Source: Agelaius tricolor
Taxonomy: Eukaryota > Chordata > Aves > Passeriformes > Icteridae
Direction of reading: 5' to 3'
Assembly: GCA_023055355.1 (NCBI GenBank)
Contig: JALJCS010000018.1
Location: 1,674,001-1,738,000, forward strand
DNA length: 64,000 nucleotides
The notes under the pieces were generated by a model that was given only the letters and a program-made list of their open reading frames with translations, had not been told where the DNA came from and ran no database searches. The stretch's first letter is position 1; every line of letters begins with the position of its first letter. Shown piece by piece: positions 33,742 through 46,006 of the stretch. Position numbers and translations under genes: made by a program.

Positions 33742-34131
33742 ATGAGCGCTGCTGTGCCACTGGAGGTACAGTGCCATTCCAGGCAGGGGCACGCGGCTTG
33801 GGCAGGCTGCAGCCATGTGGCAATGGATGGTGTGGGACAGGAGGCCCACTGGGAGATTGTGCTGCCCTTGCAGACTGCCAGAGACACTGTGGAGGCCATG
33901 GAAGTGGACCTGGGCCTGGATGAGGAAGAGATGATGGAGGTGGACTCCTCCTCTCCTTCCATCTCCTCCCCTGTTGAAGACATGGAAGTAGAGGAGGAGG
34001 ACAACGTCGAGGAGATGGAAGTCGATGAGGAGGACGACATCGAAGAGATGGAGGTTGAGGAGGAGGACAACATCGAGGAGCCCATGGACGTTGATGAGAA
34101 GGATGAGGAGGAGCCCATGGTCCTTGGCTGA
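33742..34131 (+). CDS. Acidic MEV-repeat protein (copy 10, shortened intron 1)
   Basis: Exons 33742-33765 and 33874-34131; intron 1 is 33766-33873 and the 3' UTR intron is 34148-34421. Intron 1 is 108 nt instead of 110 because one G and one C are missing from homopolymers, the latter in the acceptor pyrimidine tract. The spliced protein is unchanged. Because 108 is divisible by three, the unspliced frame here also runs through for 129 codons, unlike every other copy. Confidence 0.6.
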   Translation: MSAAVPLEVQCHSRQGHAAWAGCSHVAMDGVGQEAHWEIVLPLQTARDTVEAMEVDLGLDEEEMMEVDSSSPSISSPVEDMEVEEEDNVEEMEVDEEDDIEEMEVEEEDNIEEPMDVDEKDEEEPMVLG

Positions 34132-34456
34132 AGATGGAGCCCCACAAGTAAGACAGGCAGATGCTTCCCACGCCCTGCCCACAGACACTGGGGCTCCCCT
34201 GACTCCAGGCTGGGGCTGGGCTGGATGGCCCCGCTCAGGGACACGGTGCCCGCGGGGGGCCTGCATTGTGGTGGCACAAGCACCAGCCCCGGCCTGCCCT
34301 GCGCTTGCCTGGGGCCACGCCAGCCCTGCCAGCCCCGTCCCAGCCCCTGCGGCCCAGCTCCCAGCCCTGCTGGGCCCAGTGCTGGCAGCTGAGTCCACCT
34401 CTGCTGCTTCCTTTCTTCCAGGACTGATGCAGATGATGGCACACATGCCACGCCTT

Positions 34457-34655
34457 TGTAAATATGTTGGAAAGTTTAGAAGTTTCTTGTAAATACGTTC
34501 AGTTCGTTCAAAGTTCTCTGTAAATACGTTTTGAAGATTGTTATTCCATCGGATCCCATGTAAATATGTTCTGTACACTGCTGTTGTTGCAATAAAGATT
34601 GTTACAAAGAAACCTGTTCTATAAATCCTAGATTTGCCGATCTTCGGCAAATAAA
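34457..34655 (+). promoter_or_regulatory. 3' UTR Pumilio-type elements, hairpin and poly(A) signals (unit 10)
   Basis: TGTAAATA at 34457, 34488, 34519 and 34559; AATAAA at 34591 and 34650. No indels in this part of the unit. Confidence 0.7.
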
Positions 34656-35349
34656 TACTGTTTCTTTTAAAACCTGACTTCCCTTGCCATTCCTTTGGGC
34701 ACAGACAGCCTTTGCACGCTTGTGGCTTCCACTTGTTCCGGGTTCCCGGGGCTGCAGGTCCCTGGGGGTCCTGGCACGGCCACCCTGGTGCTGGGAGTCC
34801 CTGCGCACAGGGGCTCCCACTGACACCACTCCTGGCACTGGGCACTGCTGCTCTTCCTGGCCTGGGGCACAGCGGTGTCCCCAAGAGCTCAGCTGTCTCC
34901 AGCTCTCACACAGGGGGCTCTCACAGCACTGGCCCCTGCAGCCATGCCACCAAAGCAGGCAGCAAACCTTCAGCCACCCTTCCTGCTGGAGCCACAGGCA
35001 CTCCCGGGCCCAGAGCCCGCAGCAGGCCACAGGCTTGCAAAATCCACCTGCACGCTCTGAAGGCCACCACAGCCTTGGCAACTGGGGCACCTGGATCTGG
35101 GCTGCTGCAGGGGCTGATCTTTAAGGCTTGCAGCCTCCAAAGGCTCCGGCCTCTGCTTCCCAGCCTGCTCTGCACTGCCCTGAGCCCGGATTGTTCCAGA
35201 GACAAAAGCCAAGCCAGGGCATCCTCACCCTGCCCGCATTCCTGCTGCTGGCAGCGGCCACTGGCCCCTGGGCCCCACTCGGGTGACAGCTGCAGGGACA
35301 GGGCAGCCTGTGCTGGGCAGGGGGCACGGGGCTTTGGGCCCTGGGCCTC

Positions 35350-35352
<3 letters not shown>

Positions 35353-35406
<54 letters not shown>
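35353..35406 (+). repeat. (CTG)18 microsatellite (unit 10)
   Basis: Eighteen pure triplets. Confidence 0.98.
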
Positions 35407-35407
<1 letters not shown>

Positions 35408-36147
35408 GGGCCATGGGCCCAACAGGGCCCCCAGCTCAGCCCCTGCCCGGGCAGCTGCCCCCAAAGCCCCACACTCCCCGAGCATCCCCATCACAGCTGC
35501 CAGGGGGAAATCCCACACCCTTCAGGAAACAAATTCCCCATAGGAGCTAAACCAAGACTTCCAAGGGGAAAGTCAGCACCAGCTGATGTTTACAGCACCT
35601 TTACAAAGCTGCGTGCAGGGCAGGTGAGATCTCCAGGGGCCTCTGGCAGTGCCTGCTCTGCAGGTGAGCCTGTGGGGCTGCTCCCAGTGGGACACAGCAC
35701 TGGGAGCAGGCCAGCCCTACCCCCCTCACAGCTGATCCCAAGGAGCAGGCTCGCAAAGCAGTTTCAGACCACTTGCTGCAGATATTTCAAAGGACTAAAT
35801 GTCATTCAAAGAAGCCACCTTGCACATTTAGTTTTGGTGTCGTGGCAGGAGAAGCCATGAAGGTGCCTCTGAATGTGCACTCAGGGCACTTCCACTGCCA
35901 TCGCAAAGGGAACACGAAGGACAGGCTTCTGCTTTCAGCACTGTTGAGCTCCTCATCCAGCAAGGAAATCTCAGGAAGAGGCAGGAACAGAGTGCACCAG
36001 AGAACCTGGCCTCTACTAAAAGGCATGAATCCCACAGGCCACCCATCCCAATGCCTTGCATGTCTCTACGTTTTCCTCCTCCTCCCATCCCTCATGCCAC
36101 TTTCCCCAAAACCTCCCATTGCACAAACGGCCGAGGCATGCGCCATT

Positions 36148-36408
36148 AGGGCATCCTTACACCATGATGCCAGCCTAGCTAAGGCTACATTAGTTTCTGC
36201 AGAAGCTCAAATCATCTTGGACGTTGCAGTACAAGATGTCATCGCTGCAGTACAGGAAAAAGGTGTTGAGATTGCAGCAGATAAAGTCCAAAAGACAGCC
36301 CCGTGGAAGTACCTCGGCCTAAAAACCGCAGAGAGAACCATCACACCCCAAACACTGCAAATCAAGGACAACCCAAAGACTCTGCCAGAACTCCACAGGC
36401 TCTGTGGA
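36148..36408 (+). pseudogene. ERV reverse-transcriptase fragment (unit 11)
   Basis: TA form at 36186-36187 (Ser to Thr in the remnant frame); open to the TGA at 36430-36432. Confidence 0.8.
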
Positions 36409-37296
36409 AGCACTTTTGATGTCGTGGCATGAGAAGCCATGAAGTGCTCTGAAAGTGTACTCAGGGCACTTCCACTGCCATCGCAAAGGGAACAAACAGA
36501 CTGGCCTCTGCTTTCAGCACTGCTGAGCTCCTCACTCAGCAATGAAATCGCAGGAAGAGGCAGGAATTGAGTGCACCGGGGAACCTGGCCTCTACTAAAA
36601 GGCATGAATCCCACAGGCCACCCAACCCAAAGCCTTGTATGTCTCTACTTTTGCCTCCTTCTCTCATCCCTCATGCCACATTCCCTATTTTCTCTGGCTG
36701 CGTACATGGCTTCTCTCTCTCCTGTCTGCAGGTTCAGCCACTCGTGTGACCCTGCAGGAACAGCCTGACCCACAGCCAAGTGGGAGAAGACTCCTCAAGG
36801 AACTGAACTGACAGGACAAGGGGGAATGGTATCAAACTGCAAGAGTTGCAAGAAATTTGATGATGGCAAGAAGTTCTTTACTCTCCGCGTGCTGGTCCCT
36901 GACACAGGGACCACGGCAGAGGGGCTGTGGATGCCCCATCCCCAGGAACATCCAAGGCCGGGAGGGACAGGGGCCGCAGCAACCTGGTGTGCTGGGAGGT
37001 TGCTCGGCTTGCAACCAGATCATCTTGCGGGTCCCTTCCAAGCCAAACCATTCAGGGATTTGATCATTCTGCCATCCCCATCTCCCACTGCGCAGCGACC
37101 CTGAACTTTCTGTGACATCACAGCTCCCAGAGGGCTCCAGGTGGAACGTCCAGGACCTGGAAACGAGCAGAGCAGACACTCCGCCGGCTGCCGAGGGTCA
37201 GTTGCCATTCGCTCTGCGCTCTGCCCCTCAGCGCTGAGCTGCTGCTGCTGCCTGGGCTTCTCCTGACGCCTGCTCTGGAGCGCCAATCCCAGCAGG

Positions 37297-37688
37297 ATGA
37301 GCGCTGCTGTGCCACTGGAGGTACAGTGCCATTCCAGGCAGGGGGCACGCGGCTTGGGCAGGCTGCAGCCATGTGGCAATGGATGGTGTGGGACAGGAGG
37401 CCCACTGGGAGATTGTGCTGCCCCTTGCAGACTGCCAGAGACACTGTGGAGGCCATGGAAGTGGACCTGGGCCTGGATGAGGAAGAGATGATGGAGGTGG
37501 ACTCCTCCTCTCCTTCCATCTCCTCCCCTGTTGAAGACATGGAAGTAGAGGAGGAGGACAACGTCGAGGAGATGGAAGTCGATGAGGAGGACGACATCGA
37601 AGAGATGGAGGTTGAGGAGGAGGACAACATCGAGGAGCCCATGGACGTTGATGAGAAGGATGAGGAGGAGCCCATGGTCCTTGGCTGA
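37297..37688 (+). CDS. Acidic MEV-repeat protein (copy 11)
   Basis: Exons 37297-37320 and 37431-37688; introns 37321-37430 and 37705-37978. Protein unchanged. Confidence 0.62.
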
Positions 37689-38013
37689 AGATGGAGCCCC
37701 ACAAGTAAGACAGGCAGATGCTTCCCACGCCCTGCCCACAGACACTGGGGCTCCCCTGACTCCAGGCTGGGGCTGGGCTGGATGGCCCCGCTCAGGGACA
37801 CGGTGCCCGCGGGGGGCCTGCATTGTGGTGGCACAAGCACCAGCCCCGGCCTGCCCTGCGCTTGCCTGGGGCCACGCCAGCCCTGCCAGCCCCGTCCCAG
37901 CCCCTGCGGCCCAGCTCCCAGCCCTGCTGGGCCCAGTGCTGGCAGCTGAGTCCACCTCTGCTGCTTCCTTTCTTCCAGGACTGATGCAGATGATGGCACA
38001 CATGCCACGCCTT

Positions 38014-38212
38014 TGTAAATATGTTGGAAAGTTTAGAAGTTTCTTGTAAATACGTTCAGTTCGTTCAAAGTTCTCTGTAAATACGTTTTGAAGATTGTTA
38101 TTCCATCGGATCCCATGTAAATATGTTCTGTACACTGCTGTTGTTGCAATAAAGATTGTTACAAAGAAACCTGTTCTATAAATCCTAGATTTGCCGATCT
38201 TCGGCAAATAAA
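38014..38212 (+). promoter_or_regulatory. 3' UTR Pumilio-type elements, hairpin and poly(A) signals (unit 11)
   Basis: TGTAAATA at 38014, 38045, 38076 and 38116; AATAAA at 38148 and 38207. Confidence 0.7.
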
Positions 38213-38906
38213 TACTGTTTCTTTTAAAACCTGACTTCCCTTGCCATTCCTTTGGGCACAGACAGCCTTTGCACGCTTGTGGCTTCCACTTGTTCCGGGT
38301 TCCCGGGGCTGCAGGTCCCTGGGGGTCCTGGCACGGCCACCCTGGTGCTGGGAGTCCCTGCGCACAGGGGCTCCCACTGACACCACTCCTGGCACTGGGC
38401 ACTGCTGCTCTTCCTGGCCTGGGGCACAGCGGTGTCCCCAAGAGCTCAGCTGTCTCCAGCTCTCACACAGGGGGCTCTCACAGCACTGGCCCCTGCAGCC
38501 ATGCCACCAAAGCAGGCAGCAAACCTTCAGCCACCCTTCCTGCTGGAGCCACAGGCACTCCCGGGCCCAGAGCCCGCAGCAGGCCACAGGCTTGCAAAAT
38601 CCACCTGCACGCTCTGAAGGCCACCACAGCCTTGGCAACTGGGGCACCTGGATCTGGGCTGCTGCAGGGGCTGATCTTTAAGGCTTGCAGCCTCCAAAGG
38701 CTCCGGCCTCTGCTTCCCAGCCTGCTCTGCACTGCCCTGAGCCCGGATTGTTCCAGAGACAAAAGCCAAGCCAGGGCATCCTCACCCTGCCCGCATTCCT
38801 GCTGCTGGCAGCGGCCACTGGCCCCTGGGCCCCACTCGGGTGACAGCTGCAGGGACAGGGCAGCCTGTGCTGGGCAGGGGGCACGGGGCTTTGGGCCCTG
38901 GGCCTC

Positions 38907-38909
<3 letters not shown>

Positions 38910-38939
<30 letters not shown>
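38910..38939 (+). repeat. (CTG)10 microsatellite (unit 11)
   Basis: Ten pure triplets. Confidence 0.98.
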
Positions 38940-38940
<1 letters not shown>

Positions 38941-39680
38941 GGGCCATGGGCCCAACAGGGCCCCCAGCTCAGCCCCTGCCCGGGCAGCTGCCCCCAAAGC
39001 CCCACACTCCCCGAGCATCCCCATCACAGCTGCCAGGGGGAAATCCCACACCCTTCAGGAAACAAATTCCCCATAGGAGCTAAACCAAGACTTCCAAGGG
39101 GAAAGTCAGCACCAGCTGATGTTTACAGCACCTTTACAAAGCTGCGTGCAGGGCAGGTGAGATCTCCAGGGGCCTCTGGCAGTGCCTGCTCTGCAGGTGA
39201 GCCTGTGGGGCTGCTCCCAGTGGGACACAGCACTGGGAGCAGGCCAGCCCTCCCCCCCTCACAGCTGATCCCAAGGAGCAGGCTCGCAAAGCAGTTTCAG
39301 ACCACTTGCTGCAGATATTTCAAAGGACTAAATGTCATTCAAAGAAGCCACCTTGCACATTTAGTTTTGGTGTCGTGGCAGGAGAAGCCATGAAGGTGCC
39401 TCTGAATGTGCACTCAGGGCACTTCCACTGCCATCGCAAAGGGAACACGAAGGACAGGCTTCTGCTTTCAGCACTGTTGAGCTCCTCATCCAGCAAGGAA
39501 ATCTCAGGAAGAGGCAGGAACAGAGTGCACCAGAGAACCTGGCCTCTACTAAAAGGCATGAATCCCACAGGCCACCCATCCCAATGCCTTGCATGTCTCT
39601 ACGTTTTCCTCCTCCTCCCATCCCTCATGCCACTTTCCCCAAAACCTCCCATTGCACAAACGGCCGAGGCATGCGCCATT

Positions 39681-39941
39681 AGGGCATCCTTACACCATGA
39701 TGCCAGCCTAGCTAAGGCCTCATTAGTTTCTGCAGAAGCTCAAATCATCTTGGACGTTGCAGTACAAGATGTCATCGCTGCAGTACAGGAAAAAGGTGTT
39801 GAGATTGCAGCAGATAAAGTCCAAAAGACAGCCCCGTGGAAGTACCTCGGCCTAAAAACCGCAGAGAGAACCATCACACCCCAAACACTGCAAATCAAGG
39901 ACAACCCAAAGACTCTGCCAGAACTCCACAGGCTCTGTGGA
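39681..39941 (+). pseudogene. ERV reverse-transcriptase fragment (unit 12)
   Basis: CT form; frame open to the TGA at 39963-39965. Confidence 0.8.
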
Positions 39942-40829
39942 AGCACTTTTGATGTCGTGGCATGAGAAGCCATGAAGTGCTCTGAAAGTGTACTCAGGGC
40001 ACTTCCACTGCCATCGCAAAGGGAACAAACAGACTGGCCTCTGCTTTCAGCACTGCTGAGCTCCTCACTCAGCAATGAAATCGCAGGAAGAGGCAGGAAT
40101 TGAGTGCACCGGGGAACCTGGCCTCTACTAAAAGGCATGAATCCCACAGGCCACCCAACCCAAAGCCTTGTATGTCTCTACTTTTGCCTCCTTCTCTCAT
40201 CCCTCATGCCACATTCCCTATTTTCTCTGGCTGCGTACATGGCTTCTCTCTCTCCTGTCTGCAGGTTCAGCCACTCGTGTGACCCTGCAGGAACAGCCTG
40301 ACCCACAGCCAAGTGGGAGAAGACTCCTCAAGGAACTGAACTGACAGGACAAGGGGGAATGGTATCAAACTGCAAGAGTTGCAAGAAATTTGATGATGGC
40401 AAGAAGTTCTTTACTCTCCGCGTGCTGGTCCCTGACACAGGGACCACGGCAGAGGGGCTGTGGATGCCCCATCCCCAGGAACATCCAAGGCCGGGAGGGA
40501 CAGGGGCCGCAGCAACCTGGTGTGCTGGGAGGTTGCTTGGCTTGCAACCAGATCATCTTGCGGGTCCCTTCCAAGCCAAACCATTCAGGGATTTGATCAT
40601 TCTGCCATCCCCATCTCCCACTGCGCAGCGACCCTGAACTTTCTGTGACATCACAGCTCCCAGAGGGCTCCAGGTGGAACGTCCAGGACCTGGAAACGAG
40701 CAGAGCAGACACTCCGCCGGCTGCCGAGGGTCAGTTGCCATTCGCTCTGCGCTCTGCCCCTCAGCGCTGAGCTGCTGCTGCTGCCTGGGCTTCTCCTGAC
40801 GCCTGCTCTGGAGCGCCAATCCCAGCAGG

Positions 40830-41221
40830 ATGAGCGCTGCTGTGCCACTGGAGGTACAGTGCCATTCCAGGCAGGGGGCACGCGGCTTGGGCAGGCTGCA
40901 GCCATGTGGCAATGGATGGTGTGGGACAGGAGGCCCACTGGGAGATTGTGCTGCCCCTTGCAGACTGCCAGAGACACTGTGGAGGCCATGGAAGTGGACC
41001 TGGGCCTGGATGAGGAAGAGATGATGGAGGTGGACTCCTCCTCTCCTTCCATCTCCTCCCCTGTTGAAGACATGGAAGTAGAGGAGGAGGACAACGTCGA
41101 GGAGATGGAAGTCGATGAGGAGGACGACATCGAAGAGATGGAGGTTGAGGAGGAGGACAACATCGAGGAGCCCATGGACGTTGATGAGAAGGATGAGGAG
41201 GAGCCCATGGTCCTTGGCTGA
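40830..41221 (+). CDS. Acidic MEV-repeat protein (copy 12)
   Basis: Exons 40830-40853 and 40964-41221; introns 40854-40963 and 41238-41511. Protein unchanged; the private change at 41323 falls in the 3' UTR intron. Confidence 0.62.
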
Positions 41222-41546
41222 AGATGGAGCCCCACAAGTAAGACAGGCAGATGCTTCCCACGCCCTGCCCACAGACACTGGGGCTCCCCTGACTCCAGGC
41301 TGGGGCTGGGCTGGATGGCCCCACTCAGGGACACGGTGCCCGCGGGGGGCCTGCATTGTGGTGGCACAAGCACCAGCCCCGGCCTGCCCTGCGCTTGCCT
41401 GGGGCCACGCCAGCCCTGCCAGCCCCGTCCCAGCCCCTGCGGCCCAGCTCCCAGCCCTGCTGGGCCCAGTGCTGGCAGCTGAGTCCACCTCTGCTGCTTC
41501 CTTTCTTCCAGGACTGATGCAGATGATGGCACACATGCCACGCCTT

Positions 41547-41745
41547 TGTAAATATGTTGGAAAGTTTAGAAGTTTCTTGTAAATACGTTCAGTTCGTTCA
41601 AAGTTCTCTGTAAATACGTTTTGAAGATTGTTATTCCATCGGATCCCATGTAAATATGTTCTGTACACTGCTGTTGTTGCAATAAAGATTGTTACAAAGA
41701 AACCTGTTCTATAAATCCTAGATTTGCCGATCTTCGGCAAATAAA
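41547..41745 (+). promoter_or_regulatory. 3' UTR Pumilio-type elements, hairpin and poly(A) signals (unit 12)
   Basis: TGTAAATA at 41547, 41578, 41609 and 41649; AATAAA at 41681 and 41740. Confidence 0.7.
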
Positions 41746-42439
41746 TACTGTTTCTTTTAAAACCTGACTTCCCTTGCCATTCCTTTGGGCACAGACAGCC
41801 TTTGCACGCTTGTGGCTTCCACTTGTTCCGGGTTCCCGGGGCTGCAGGTCCCTGGGGGTCCTGGCACGGCCACCCTGGTGCTGGGAGTCCCTGCGCACAG
41901 GGGCTCCCACTGACACCACTCCTGGCACTGGGCACTGCTGCTCTTCCTGGCCTGGGGCACAGCGGTGTCCCCAAGAGCTCAGCTGTCTCCAGCTCTCACA
42001 CAGGGGGCTCTCACAGCACTGGCCCCTGCAGCCATGCCACCAAAGCAGGCAGCAAACCTTCAGCCACCCTTCCTGCTGGAGCCACAGGCACTCCCGGGCC
42101 CAGAGCCCGCAGCAGGCCACAGGCTTGCAAAATCCACCTGCACGCTCTGAAGGCCACCACAGCCTTGGCAACTGGGGCACCTGGATCTGGGCTGCTGCAG
42201 GGGCTGATCTTTAAGGCTTGCAGCCTCCAAAGGCTCCGGCCTCTGCTTCCCAGCCTGCTCTGCACTGCCCTGAGCCCGGATTGTTCCAGAGACAAAAGCC
42301 AAGCCAGGGCATCCTCACCCTGCCCGCATTCCTGCTGCTGGCAGCGGCCACTGGCCCCTGGGCCCCACTCGGGTGACAGCTGCAGGGACAGGGCAGCCTG
42401 TGCTGGGCAGGGGGCACGGGGCTTTGGGCCCTGGGCCTC

Positions 42440-42442
<3 letters not shown>

Positions 42443-42472
<30 letters not shown>
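42443..42472 (+). repeat. (CTG)10 microsatellite (unit 12)
   Basis: Ten pure triplets. Confidence 0.98.
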
Positions 42473-42473
<1 letters not shown>

Positions 42474-43213
42474 GGGCCATGGGCCCAACAGGGCCCCCAG
42501 CTCAGCCCCTGCCCGGGCAGCTGCCCCCAAAGCCCCACACTCCCCGAGCATCCCCATCACAGCTGCCAGGGGGAAATCCCACACCCTTCAGGAAACAAAT
42601 TCCCCATAGGAGCTAAACCAAGACTTCCAAGGGGAAAGTCAGCACCAGCTGATGTTTACAGCACCTTTACAAAGCTGCGTGCAGGGCAGGTGAGATCTCC
42701 AGGGGCCTCTGGCAGTGCCTGCTCTGCAGGTGAGCCTGTGGGGCTGCTCCCAGTGGGACACAGCACTGGGAGCAGGCCAGCCCTACCCCCCTCACAGCTG
42801 ATCCCAAGGAGCAGGCTCGCAAAGCAGTTTCAGACCACTTGCTGCAGATATTTCAAAGGACTAAATGTCATTCAAAGAAGCCACCTTGCACATTTAGTTT
42901 TGGTGTCGTGGCAGGAGAAGCCATGAAGGTGCCTCTGAATGTGCACTCAGGGCACTTCCACTGCCATCGCAAAGGGAACACGAAGGACAGGCTTCTGCTT
43001 TCAGCACTGTTGAGCTCCTCATCCAGCAAGGAAATCTCAGGAAGAGGCAGGAACAGAGTGCACCAGAGAACCTGGCCTCTACTAAAAGGCATGAATCCCA
43101 CAGGCCACCCATCCCAATGCCTTGCATGTCTCTACGTTTTCCTCCTCCTCCCATCCCTCATGCCACTTTCCCCAAAACCTCCCATTGCACAAACGGCCGA
43201 GGCATGCGCCATT

Positions 43214-43474
43214 AGGGCATCCTTACACCATGATGCCAGCCTAGCTAAGGCTACATTAGTTTCTGCAGAAGCTCAAATCATCTTGGACGTTGCAGTACAA
43301 GATGTCATCGCTGCAGTACAGGAAAAAGGTGTTGAGATTGCAGCAGATAAAGTCCAAAAGACAGCCCCGTGGAAGTACCTCGGCCTAAAAACCGCAGAGA
43401 GAACCATCACACCCCAAACACTGCAAATCAAGGACAACCCAAAGACTCTGCCAGAACTCCACAGGCTCTGTGGA
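43214..43474 (+). pseudogene. ERV reverse-transcriptase fragment (unit 13)
   Basis: TA form; frame open to the TGA at 43496-43498. Confidence 0.8.
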
Positions 43475-44362
43475 AGCACTTTTGATGTCGTGGCATGAGA
43501 AGCCATGAAGTGCTCTGAAAGTGTACTCAGGGCACTTCCACTGCCATCCCAAAGGGAACAAACAGACTGGCCTCTGCTTTCAGCACTGCTGAGCTCCTCA
43601 CTCAGCAATGAAATCGCAGGAAGAGGCAGGAATTGAGTGCACCGGGGAACCTGGCCTCTACTAAAAGGCATGAATCCCACAGGCCACCCAACCCAAAGCC
43701 TTGTATGTCTCTACTTTTGCCTCCTTCTCTCATCCCTCATGCCACATTCCCTATTTTCTCTGGCTGCGTACATGGCTTCTCTCTCTCCTGTCTGCAGGTT
43801 CAGCCACTCGTGTGACCCTGCAGGAACAGCCTGACCCACAGCCAAGTGGGAGAAGACTCCTCAAGGAACTGAACTGACAGGACAAGGGGGAATGGTATCA
43901 AACTGCAAGAGTTGCAAGAAATTTGATGATGGCAAGAAGTTCTTTACTCTCCGCGTGCTGGTCCCTGACACAGGGACCACGGCAGAGGGGCTGTGGATGC
44001 CCCATCCCCAGGAACATCCAAGGCCGGGAGGGACAGGGGCCGCAGCAACCTGGTGTGCTGGGAGGTTGCTCGGCTTGCAACCAGATCATCTTGCGGGTCC
44101 CTTCCAAGCCAAACCATTCAGGGATTTGATCATTCTGCCATCCCCATCTCCCACTGCGCAGCGACCCTGAACTTTCTGTGACATCACAGCTCCCAGAGGG
44201 CTCCAGGTGGAACGTCCAGGACCTGGAAACGAGCAGAGCAGACACTCCGCCGGCTGCCGAGGGTCAGTTGCCATTCGCTCTGCGCTCTGCCCCTCAGCGC
44301 TGAGCTGCTGCTGCTGCCTGGGCTTCTCCTGACGCCTGCTCTGGAGCGCCAATCCCAGCAGG

Positions 44363-44754
44363 ATGAGCGCTGCTGTGCCACTGGAGGTACAGTGCCATTC
44401 CAGGCAGGGGGCACGCGGCTTGGGCAGGCTGCAGCCATGTGGCAATGGATGGTGTGGGACAGGAGGCCCACTGGGAGATTGTGCTGCCCCTTGCAGACTG
44501 CCAGAGACACTGTGGAGGCCATGGAAGTGGACCTGGGCCTGGATGAGGAAGAGATGATGGAGGTGGACTCCTCCTCTCCTTCCATCTCCTCCCCTGTTGA
44601 AGACATGGAAGTAGAGGAGGAGGACAACGTCGAGGAGATGGAAGTCGATGAGGAGGACGACATCGAAGAGATGGAGGTTGAGGAGGAGGACAACATCGAG
44701 GAGCCCATGGACGTTGATGAGAAGGATGAGGAGGAGCCCATGGTCCTTGGCTGA
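44363..44754 (+). CDS. Acidic MEV-repeat protein (copy 13)
   Basis: Exons 44363-44386 and 44497-44754; introns 44387-44496 and 44771-45044. Protein unchanged. Confidence 0.62.
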
Positions 44755-45079
44755 AGATGGAGCCCCACAAGTAAGACAGGCAGATGCTTCCCACGCCCTG
44801 CCCACAGACACTGGGGCTCCCCTGACTCCAGGCTGGGGCTGGGCTGGATGGCCCCGCTCAGGGACACGGTGCCCGCGGGGGGCCTGCATTGTGGTGGCAC
44901 AAGCACCAGCCCCGGCCTGCCCTGCGCTTGCCTGGGGCCACGCCAGCCCTGCCAGCCCCGTCCCAGCCCCTGCGGCCCAGCTCCCAGCCCTGCTGGGCCC
45001 AGTGCTGGCAGCTGAGTCCACCTCTGCTGCTTCCTTTCTTCCAGGACTGATGCAGATGATGGCACACATGCCACGCCTT

Positions 45080-45278
45080 TGTAAATATGTTGGAAAGTTT
45101 AGAAGTTTCTTGTAAATACGTTCAGTTCGTTCAAAGTTCTCTGTAAATACGTTTTGAAGATTGTTATTCCATCGGATCCCATGTAAATATGTTCTGTACA
45201 CTGCTGTTGTTGCAATAAAGATTGTTACAAAGAAACCTGTTCTATAAATCCTAGATTTGCCGATCTTCGGCAAATAAA
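45080..45278 (+). promoter_or_regulatory. 3' UTR Pumilio-type elements, hairpin and poly(A) signals (unit 13)
   Basis: TGTAAATA at 45080, 45111, 45142 and 45182; AATAAA at 45214 and 45273. Confidence 0.7.
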
Positions 45279-45972
45279 TACTGTTTCTTTTAAAACCTGA
45301 CTTCCCTTGCCATTCCTTTGGGCACAGACAGCCTTTGCACGCTTGTGGCTTCCACTTGTTCCGGGTTCCCGGGGCTGCAGGTCCCTGGGGGTCCTGGCAC
45401 GGCCACCCTGGTGCTGGGAGTCCCTGCGCACAGGGGCTCCCACTGACACCACTCCTGGCACTGGGCACTGCTGCTCTTCCTGGCCTGGGGCACAGCGGTG
45501 TCCCCAAGAGCTCAGCTGTCTCCAGCTCTCACACAGGGGGCTCTCACAGCACTGGCCCCTGCAGCCATGCCACCAAAGCAGGCAGCAAACCTTCAGCCAC
45601 CCTTCCTGCTGGAGCCACAGGCACTCCCGGGCCCAGAGCCCGCAGCAGGCCACAGGCTTGCAAAATCCACCTGCACGCTCTGAAGGCCACCACAGCCTTG
45701 GCAACTGGGGCACCTGGATCTGGGCTGCTGCAGGGGCTGATCTTTAAGGCTTGCAGCCTCCAAAGGCTCCGGCCTCTGCTTCCCAGCCTGCTCTGCACTG
45801 CCCTGAGCCCGGATTGTTCCAGAGACAAAAGCCAAGCCAGGGCATCCTCACCCTGCCCGCATTCCTGCTGCTGGCAGCGGCCACTGGCCCCTGGGCCCCA
45901 CTCGGGTGACAGCTGCAGGGACAGGGCAGCCTGTGCTGGGCAGGGGGCACGGGGCTTTGGGCCCTGGGCCTC

Positions 45973-45975
<3 letters not shown>

Positions 45976-46005
<30 letters not shown>
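45976..46005 (+). repeat. (CTG)10 microsatellite (unit 13)
   Basis: Ten pure triplets. Confidence 0.98.

Positions 46006-46006
<1 letters not shown>

Larger units (their letters stand above)
32221..35772 (+). repeat. Repeat unit 10 (3,552 bp, five single-base losses)
   Basis: Relative to the consensus, one base is missing at each of about 32480 (CCC to CC), 32552 (CCCC to CCC), 32616 (CC to C), 33788 (GGGGG to GGGG) and 33866 (CCCC to CCC). (CTG)18. Repeat A is 32280-32552 and B is 32859-33130. First unit with TA in place of CT at the RT dinucleotide. The indels look like homopolymer errors rather than biology. Confidence 0.95.
35773..39305 (+). repeat. Repeat unit 11 (3,533 bp)
   Basis: Offset +35458. 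Repeat A is 35832-36106 and B is 36414-36685. TA form in the RT fragment, G in repeat B at 36483. (CTG)10. Ends with the CCCTCCCCCCCTCAC form, otherwise seen only at the left edge and at the end of unit 1. Confidence 0.95.
39306..42838 (+). repeat. Repeat unit 12 (3,533 bp)
   Basis: Offset +38991. Repeat A is 39365-39639 and B is 39947-40218. CT form in the RT fragment. (CTG)10; ends CCCTCACAGC. Private CpG changes at 40538 (C to T) and 41323 (G to A). Confidence 0.95.

Noticed and set aside
31046..33867. Units 9-10 as a naturally decaying pseudogene copy
   Set aside because: Decay should bring substitutions and stops as well. Here there are almost only single-base homopolymer indels in a sharply bounded stretch, which fits sequencing error better.
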